Positions 59,421-64,000 of a DNA stretch of 64,000 nt are shown in pieces. The notes under the pieces were generated by a model. That model did no database searches. It was not told the DNA's origin and was given only the letters and a program-made list of their open reading frames with translations. The DNA comes from Bacillota bacterium (lineage in GTDB: Bacteria; Bacillota; UBA4882; UBA8346). Position 1 is the first letter of the stretch; the number at the start of each line of letters is the position of its first letter. Where the stretch lies: the NCBI GenBank assembly GCA_023402395.1, contig JAEYGI010000048.1:15922-79921 (forward strand), in the 5' to 3' direction. The position numbers and the translations under genes are program-made.

Positions 59421-60395
59421 TTGAACCATCTATTCTGGGGTATCCTGTTCGTGCTGTTCCTGCTTTTAAACGGTTCGGGGTTGACTGCGGCCCAATCCAA
59501 GGTGTTATTGCGTTGCGCCGATGTTCATGGGCTGGATTATCCGACTGTTCAAGGTGTCTTATATATGGCGAGGCGTCTTAAGGAAATGACCAAAGGCCGG
59601 CTGGAGATCGTTATTTACCCCCAGGGACGATTGGGCACGGAGAAAGCCGCCCTGGAAATGGTCGCTTTCGGAGCGCTGGATATGGCCAGGCTTAGCGTTT
59701 CGCAAGTGGCGGAGACCGCTCCCGAATTCGAAATATTAATGTTGCCGTACCTGTTTCGGGATGATTATCAAAAATGGCAGGTTTTGGAGGGGGAAATCGG
59801 GACGGGACTGTTGAACCGGTTATCCCGGTACGGATTGGTCGGGCTGTGCTTTCAAGAATCGGGGTATCGGAGCTTCTACAATAGCAAGCGGCCGGTTTAT
59901 CGCCCGGAGGATTTGCGGGGGTTAAAGATCCGGGTTCAACCCAGTCAGGCCATGATGAAGATGATCGAGTATTTGGGAGCGGTGGTGGTTCCGATTGATT
60001 ATACCGAGGTTCAAGCGGCCATGGTGGCCGGCGTGATTGACGGCGCTGAAAATAATATCCCGAGTTACGCGACGTCCGGACATTCTAAAGCGGCCCGGTA
60101 CTATTCGTTTGACCGGCACAGCTCCATCCCGGAGATCGTGATCTTCTCCGAGCGGTCCTTGGCCAAGCTGACCCGGACGGAACAGGGGATGTTAAGAAAG
60201 GTAGCCCGGGAATCCGTCTCGTATCAGCGGGGACTGTGGCCCGGATTTGAGGCGAAATGCCTCCGTCAGTTGGAGCGGGAGGGCTGCTTGTTCAATGAGG
60301 TGGACAGCGCTGCGTTTCGGCAAGCCTTCCGGCCGTTTATCGACGGCTACGTCCGGCGGAATAAGCTGGTGGAGCGGATTCGGAGCCTGCCATGA
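59421..60395 (+). CDS. Orphan TRAP solute receptor DctP-like protein
   Basis: This is a 324-residue DctP-family binding protein with a signal peptide (residues about 1-24, no lipobox) and the conserved LKIRVQPSQAM arginine motif. It is about half identical by eye to the dctP product in motif regions but is encoded separately, divergent from dctQMP and next to a CitA-type sensor kinase. A role as a co-sensor that hands ligand to the kinase, or as a second receptor, is inferred. The start is TTG at 59421 with AGGAGGAG upstream. Confidence 0.9.
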   Translation: MNHLFWGILFVLFLLLNGSGLTAAQSKVLLRCADVHGLDYPTVQGVLYMARRLKEMTKGRLEIVIYPQGRLGTEKAALEMVAFGALDMARLSVSQVAETAPEFEILMLPYLFRDDYQKWQVLEGEIGTGLLNRLSRYGLVGLCFQESGYRSFYNSKRPVYRPEDLRGLKIRVQPSQAMMKMIEYLGAVVVPIDYTEVQAAMVAGVIDGAENNIPSYATSGHSKAARYYSFDRHSSIPEIVIFSERSLAKLTRTEQGMLRKVARESVSYQRGLWPGFEAKCLRQLEREGCLFNEVDSAAFRQAFRPFIDGYVRRNKLVERIRSLP

Positions 60396-60415
60396 AACGG
60401 GCGGGCCGGTTCCGG

Positions 60416-61084
60416 TTATTCTTCGATGATGCGGTAAAGATAGGTCGGACGGCCCTGCCTGCCATAGATGAGGTCGTATTCGACCCGGTTCCGGTCTTGC
60501 AGCAGTTTGAGGTAACGCCGGGCCGAGACCGTGGTAATCCCGACGGCGCTTGAAAGTTCCTCGGCGGTAATTCCGGTTTTGTTGGCCTTTAAGATCTCCT
60601 GGATTTTATCCTCGGTCAATTGGCTGAAGCCTTTTTGAATCTCATCGGGGCGTTGGCGGGCGCTGAGCCGGTCCAGATCCGATTGGGAGACCTCCGGTTG
60701 ATTCAGGGTGGACAGGAATTGCTTATATTGGTGCAGGGATTGCAAGAAGCGCTGCTTCAGATAGGGTTTGATCAGATAGTCCCGGATCCCCAGCCGGAAG
60801 CATTCCTGAACCAGCGGGACTTCCTTGGCGGCGGTGATCATGATGAAGTCGACCGTCTTATTGAAGGCCCGAATCCGCTCGATGACCGCCGTTCCGTTGA
60901 AATCGGGCAGGAAATTGTCGAGCAGGATCAGATCGGGGGAGATTGCCCGGGTCAGGCTGACCGCTTCATTACCGGAGCGGGCGGCGCCTACGGCCGCAAA
61001 ATCAGGTTCTTCCTTGAGAAATTCCCGGGTGATCTCGATGACCATCGGATCATCTTCCACGATTAACACTTTGATCTTGTTCAA
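60416..61084 (-). CDS. CitB/DcuR-type response regulator
   Basis: This is a 222-residue regulator with a receiver domain (acidic pocket E10-D11-D12, phosphoacceptor D56, T84, K106) and a C-terminal helix-turn-helix (GITAEELSSAVGITTVSARR) plus a short beta-wing tail of the CitB class. It should control the neighbouring TRAP genes. It overlaps the kinase gene by four bases. Confidence 0.94.
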   Translation of the reverse strand: MNKIKVLIVEDDPMVIEITREFLKEEPDFAAVGAARSGNEAVSLTRAISPDLILLDNFLPDFNGTAVIERIRAFNKTVDFIMITAAKEVPLVQECFRLGIRDYLIKPYLKQRFLQSLHQYKQFLSTLNQPEVSQSDLDRLSARQRPDEIQKGFSQLTEDKIQEILKANKTGITAEELSSAVGITTVSARRYLKLLQDRNRVEYDLIYGRQGRPTYLYRIIEE

Positions 61085-62964
61085 GGTTGGCCTCCGTCCT
61101 TTAAGTCCTTTAAAGGGATTTTTACGAGAAAAATCGTATATTTCCCGCAGCGCAGGCTGATCGTCCCCTTCAGGTTCTCCACCGACTGGCGGACCAGGCT
61201 CAGTCCGTTTCCCTTATTCAACCCCTTTTTGGTCGTAAAACCCCGTTCGAAGATCTTCCGCCGGATGGCGGCGGGAATGCCCGGACCGTTGTCACCGATA
61301 ATAATCCGCAAGAACCTGGAGCTGGGATGAATTTTGATACTGACTTCCTTCTCCGGCTGAGCGCTTTCCTGGAGCGCTTCCAGGGCGTTTTCGATCAGGT
61401 TGCCGACGATGCAGACCAATTCATGATCGGGGAAGATCATATCCTTCGGAATATAGCTGTTGCGCTTGATTTCAAAATGAATATTCAATTCTTTGGCGCG
61501 GTTGAACTTGCCAAGCAGGATTCCCGAGACGGCGGAGGTTGAGAAGGCTTGGGCCAAAAACGAGATCAGATCCTGATGGGATTCGGTGGCCTCATGCAGC
61601 AGCGTCAGGGCGGTTTCATAATTCCCCAGCTGGATCAGGCCGGAGACCGACTGCATTTTGTTCATGAACTCGTGAGATTGGGCGCGCAGGGCCTGGGTAT
61701 AGTTTTTGACTTCCATCAATTCCTCGGCGACCTTCTGGAACTCGGTCAGATCGCGCATGGTAATCACCGCGCCGGCCACGGCATTCTTTCGTTTGATCGG
61801 GATGATGTTATAAACCAGCACCATCTCGCCGATGACCTGATAGCGGTTGAAAACGGCTTGCCCGGAGGAGAACAGCTCTTTGATCTCCTCTCCCCGGAAG
61901 AAGTTCTGAACCGGCTGCCCCACAATATCCGGGTTATTGGCCAGCAGGCGCTCGGCTTCCTTATTGATGAGGGTAATTACCCCTTCCGGGTTGAGGGCGA
62001 TGATGCCCTCAAAGGTCGATTGGAGAATGGTGGTTCGTTGATCGAGCAATGAGGCGATCTCATAGGGTTCCATCCCGAAGATCGACTTTTTGATATTGCG
62101 GGCCAGTTGATGGGCTCCGATGAACCCGAAAACCAATCCGAAACCGACGATTAGCCATAGCGACAGATTCATCCGGAGTAAGGCGGCCCGTACTTCCGTC
62201 CTGTCCTTGACCAGGGCCACGATCCCGTCGAAGCTGCCGTCGCCCTGAATCCGGGCGAAAATAAAATCAGCCTTGGTGGTTCGGAGTTTGCTGCCAGGAA
62301 GGAACAAGGCCCGGCCCGGCTCGCGCGCCAATCCGCTCCGGGCCGGATCCGGCAGGTTCATGGGCGTCGCGTTGCCGATCAAATACCGGGTATCGGCGAA
62401 GAATAACAACTGAACGTGAAGCACGGAGGAGAAATAGTTTACCAGGCCGTGATCCAAAAGGGTGCCGACGTTGAGATAGCCTACCAGATTTCCGTCAAAA
62501 ACAACCGGAGTCGTGGTGATCAGATAGATATTTTGCCCCCTCCGGCCGAGGTATGATTGATCGGAAGCGGTGGCGGACTGGGGGAACGGAATCCTGACCA
62601 GTTTCGCCTCATAGGACCGGAGATTGTCCGCCAGCAACCGGCCGCCGGGATCCAGCACCTCGATCAGGTTTAGATTATAATCGTTGGCCGCCAGTTTCAG
62701 ATAATAATGGAGAATGGCTTCCAGGCGGTCTTTGGTGGCCAGGGAAATAATATCCCGCTTGGTCTGGGTCGACGACTTGCTCTGTTGTTCGCTGACAATG
62801 TTGGCAATGGTCAGTTTGAAACTCTCATAGGTGACCCGGAGCGAGTTTTCAACCTGGGCCTCCAGTTCCTTTTGAAAGAAATGCTGGGTGAAAATAAAAA
62901 CCGAGGTCATCAGAATGATGACAATGATTCCGAAGAAAATTGTAATCTTAGTTACCAGGCGCAT
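61081..62964 (-). CDS. CitA/DcuS-type sensor histidine kinase
   Basis: This is a 627-residue membrane kinase. TM1 lies at about residues 7-27, a large extracytoplasmic sensor at 28-263, and TM2 at 264-286. A PAS domain follows at about 305-410, then the Spo0B-like histidine box SHEFMNKMQSVSGLIQLG with H431, and an HATPase with NLIENALEAL and GDNGPGIP. The sensor is larger than the usual CitA PAS-type sensor and may be a double-Cache fold. The regulator gene follows and overlaps by four bases. The likely ligand is an organic acid carried by the adjacent TRAP system. Confidence 0.94.
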   Translation of the reverse strand: MRLVTKITIFFGIIVIILMTSVFIFTQHFFQKELEAQVENSLRVTYESFKLTIANIVSEQQSKSSTQTKRDIISLATKDRLEAILHYYLKLAANDYNLNLIEVLDPGGRLLADNLRSYEAKLVRIPFPQSATASDQSYLGRRGQNIYLITTTPVVFDGNLVGYLNVGTLLDHGLVNYFSSVLHVQLLFFADTRYLIGNATPMNLPDPARSGLAREPGRALFLPGSKLRTTKADFIFARIQGDGSFDGIVALVKDRTEVRAALLRMNLSLWLIVGFGLVFGFIGAHQLARNIKKSIFGMEPYEIASLLDQRTTILQSTFEGIIALNPEGVITLINKEAERLLANNPDIVGQPVQNFFRGEEIKELFSSGQAVFNRYQVIGEMVLVYNIIPIKRKNAVAGAVITMRDLTEFQKVAEELMEVKNYTQALRAQSHEFMNKMQSVSGLIQLGNYETALTLLHEATESHQDLISFLAQAFSTSAVSGILLGKFNRAKELNIHFEIKRNSYIPKDMIFPDHELVCIVGNLIENALEALQESAQPEKEVSIKIHPSSRFLRIIIGDNGPGIPAAIRRKIFERGFTTKKGLNKGNGLSLVRQSVENLKGTISLRCGKYTIFLVKIPLKDLKDGGQP

Positions 62965-62999
62965 GGTATCACCCTTCGCTCGATTACAATAATCTTTCG

Positions 63000-63215
63000 C
63001 TATAATTTGTCATTTTCCTCTGTTGTCGTTTCCGCCGGAACCCATCGATGATGCGAATAATTTAATTTTTCCACCAGCCGGCGAATTTCAGCGGCGGTTT
63101 CGTCGTCGGTCACGGCAGCCAGCGCCGTCAGGTAATCCCTGACGGTATTCAGCTCCATCTTGAGTCCCATTAACTTCAGGAGCTGCTGTAATGCCTGGAG
63201 TTTTCCCGTATCCAT
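63000..63215 (-). CDS. Small hypothetical helical protein
   Basis: This is a 71-residue, mostly helical protein (KLQALQQLLKLMGLKMEL, then DDETAAEIRRLVEKL), with no signal peptide. An AAGAGGA site precedes the ATG at 63215. I do not recognise a family. It lies 36 bases upstream of the sensor kinase in the same direction and could share its transcript. Its upstream region holds the short-form repeat. Confidence 0.6.
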   Translation of the reverse strand: MDTGKLQALQQLLKLMGLKMELNTVRDYLTALAAVTDDETAAEIRRLVEKLNYSHHRWVPAETTTEENDKL

Positions 63216-63331
63216 TTGGCATCCTCTTTTCCAAAGGCGCGCCGGTGCTCCCGGCCCGAATGTCGCTGCCGATGATTCCCGGCGCGCCAGGAGATTTGCG
63301 GCGAATCAAAATCCGAATGATTGGCGCTGAG

Positions 63332-63431
63332 ATATATAAGTTGAATTAAATTTCTGCTATCCATCATGTCCTTAATGCCAGCCATGATGAAAAATTAATG
63401 AATTTAATTCAACTTACTTCATCCGATATAG
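63332..63431 (-). repeat. Two-hairpin element, short form (reverse)
   Basis: Read on the minus strand it begins TATATCGGATGAAGTAAG and joins straight into TTGAATTAAATTC, the same type of junction as at 19635. Hairpin B is intact (CATCATG / CATGATG core), hairpin A is absent. TATATA lies at the outer end. Confidence 0.87.
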
Positions 63432-63643
63432 TATATGCGGCGTTTCGGGGAACTGGTGCGCGCCATCGGTTCGCGAACCCTGCGGTGGCGGATCGGGCGC
63501 ATCGTTTAAAATGTTCTTTGGTCATGCGGCATTCCGGGAGCAGGTCGCGTATATTAATATAAGCGCAATGGCCAAAAACGGTAAATTGATACCGACCCGC
63601 CAACATTTGCGCTCCAAAACCGGCGAATCGAGGTGAGGCAAAT
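63432..63643. other. Intergenic DNA, no supported gene
   Basis: Short open frames occur (for example 24 and 41 codons) but none has a ribosome-binding site. Confidence 0.35.
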
Positions 63644-63718
63644 ATGGGCGGATTTGGTAAGGATTTTGATTTCATTTGGATTATCTTGCTTCTGTTCTTG
63701 ATCGGAGGTTGGAATTAA
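63644..63718 (+). CDS. YjcZ-like sporulation micro-protein
   Basis: This is a 24-residue product with a Gly/Phe N-terminus (MGGFGKDFDF) and a single hydrophobic helix (IWIILLLFLIGG), ending in Trp-Asn. It matches in size and layout the YjcZ family of tiny sporulation/coat-associated proteins in Bacillota. The Shine-Dalgarno AGGTGAGG lies upstream of the ATG at a normal distance. It is a single gene and is too short for standard gene callers. Confidence 0.7.
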   Translation: MGGFGKDFDFIWIILLLFLIGGWN

Positions 63719-63788
63719 AAGCCCATGATAAATTGGGAGTTTTCTGACGTATCACCGGACTTTTAGGTTATGTCTTGAATTGACATTT

Positions 63789-63826
63789 AAAAGGCTTGCC
63801 GTCGCAAACGATGACAAGCTTTTTTC
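63789..63826 (+). terminator. Terminator after the YjcZ-like gene
   Basis: Imperfect stem AAGGCTTGCCGTCG / CGATGACAAGCTT is followed by six T residues. Confidence 0.8.
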
Positions 63827-63935
63827 ATTTTTACGGCAAGTTGCTCCTCCAAATGACGGCGCGTCCGGATGGCCGGGTGTGTAAAATAAAATGTGTAAAC
63901 TCCTTGCCGATAAAAAAGTAAGGAGAGAAAAAGAA

Positions 63936-64000
63936 ATGGGAATCGATAAAAAAGAACTAAAAGAAATCGTAAAAGAAAAAGGGCTAAAGACCGTTGAAGA
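63936..64000 (+). CDS. Probable IS256-type transposase, 3' truncated by window end
   Basis: Only about 21 residues are inside the window. The N-terminus (MGIDKKELKEIV, then LKTVEE) resembles the start of IS256/Mutator-type transposases. AAGGAGAG precedes the ATG at 63936. The identity rests on this short match and stays tentative. Confidence 0.4.
   Translation, partial: MGIDKKELKEIVKEKGLKTVE

Noticed and set aside
63176..63385. Small frames reading through hairpin B, for example at 63176-63385 and 52798-53217
   Set aside because: They reflect the repeat sequence itself, occur in several places with different continuations and have no start signals.
2886..63431. CRISPR array from the recurrent repeats
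   Set aside because: Copies are kilobases apart, are long compound hairpins, and no cas gene is present.

Overview
The window looks like a chromosome segment from a spore-forming, anaerobic member of the Bacillota. Evidence for this is the ecfA-ecfA-ecfT-truA order, a CIRCE-controlled groESL, a tyrosine T-box leader, the prkA-yhbH-spoVR cluster, a GerMN-domain protein, a YjcZ-like micro-protein, a strict-anaerobe-type Hcp and many TTG/GTG starts. A KdsB homologue (CMP-KDO synthesis) and a secreted beta-strand-rich protein with a barrel-like C-terminus hint at an outer membrane, so a deep-branching diderm lineage (for example Limnochordia/Hydrogenispora-like) is a reasonable inference, not a proof. 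No rRNA, tRNA, CRISPR array or prophage was seen.
Layout. 1-2.8 kb: end of an ECF transporter energizing module and truA. 3.4-4.3 kb: two tandem paralogous small coiled-coil proteins. 4.6-7.3 kb: GH57 glucan-branching-type enzyme with a DUF4912 partner. 7.9-9.8 kb: secreted FG-GAP protein and endonuclease/exonuclease/phosphatase (EEP) family protein. 9.8-11.6 kb: split LigD-like polymerase and ligase. 11.8-13.8 kb: groESL. 13.9-16.2 kb: hcp and a DedA protein. 16.5-19.6 kb: tiny genes, a J-domain protein and a cytoplasmic leucine-rich-repeat protein. 19.8-24.4 kb: inositol phosphatase, rhomboid-like protein, xthA, and tyrS with its T-box. 24.5-28.6 kb: a 21-bp minisatellite, a PrcB_C/GerMN protein and an aconitase-family hydratase. 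28.9-35.5 kb: YhcH protein, lipA, lpdA, kdsB, GH88, MOSC-MogA. 35.6-42.1 kb: Nudix, DnaJ-like, clpB, acyl-CoA ligase. 42.4-50 kb: small HEPN-like protein, putative outer-membrane protein, MEMO-AMMECR1 and AmrS radical SAM pair, nadE, GNAT, dcd. 50.7-55.4 kb: prkA, yhbH, spoVR. 55.6-63 kb: metallo-hydrolase, TRAP transporter dctQMP, a second orphan DctP and a CitAB/DcuSR-type two-component system. The window ends in a probable IS256-type transposase.
The most unusual content is intergenic. A family of about 180-bp two-hairpin elements occurs five times in full, twice as a shortened form and once as a fragment, with a further related hairpin. They are flanked by TATA, show compensatory base changes between copies, and have internally related arms that explain the short form by deletion. 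One copy lies between prkA and yhbH and ends just before the yhbH ribosome-binding site. Other structured intergenic DNA includes a second small hairpin family, several 150-250-bp inverted repeats, a cluster of GGAAA-N5-TTTCC dyads, long perfect palindromes, and a dyad over the nadE -10 box.
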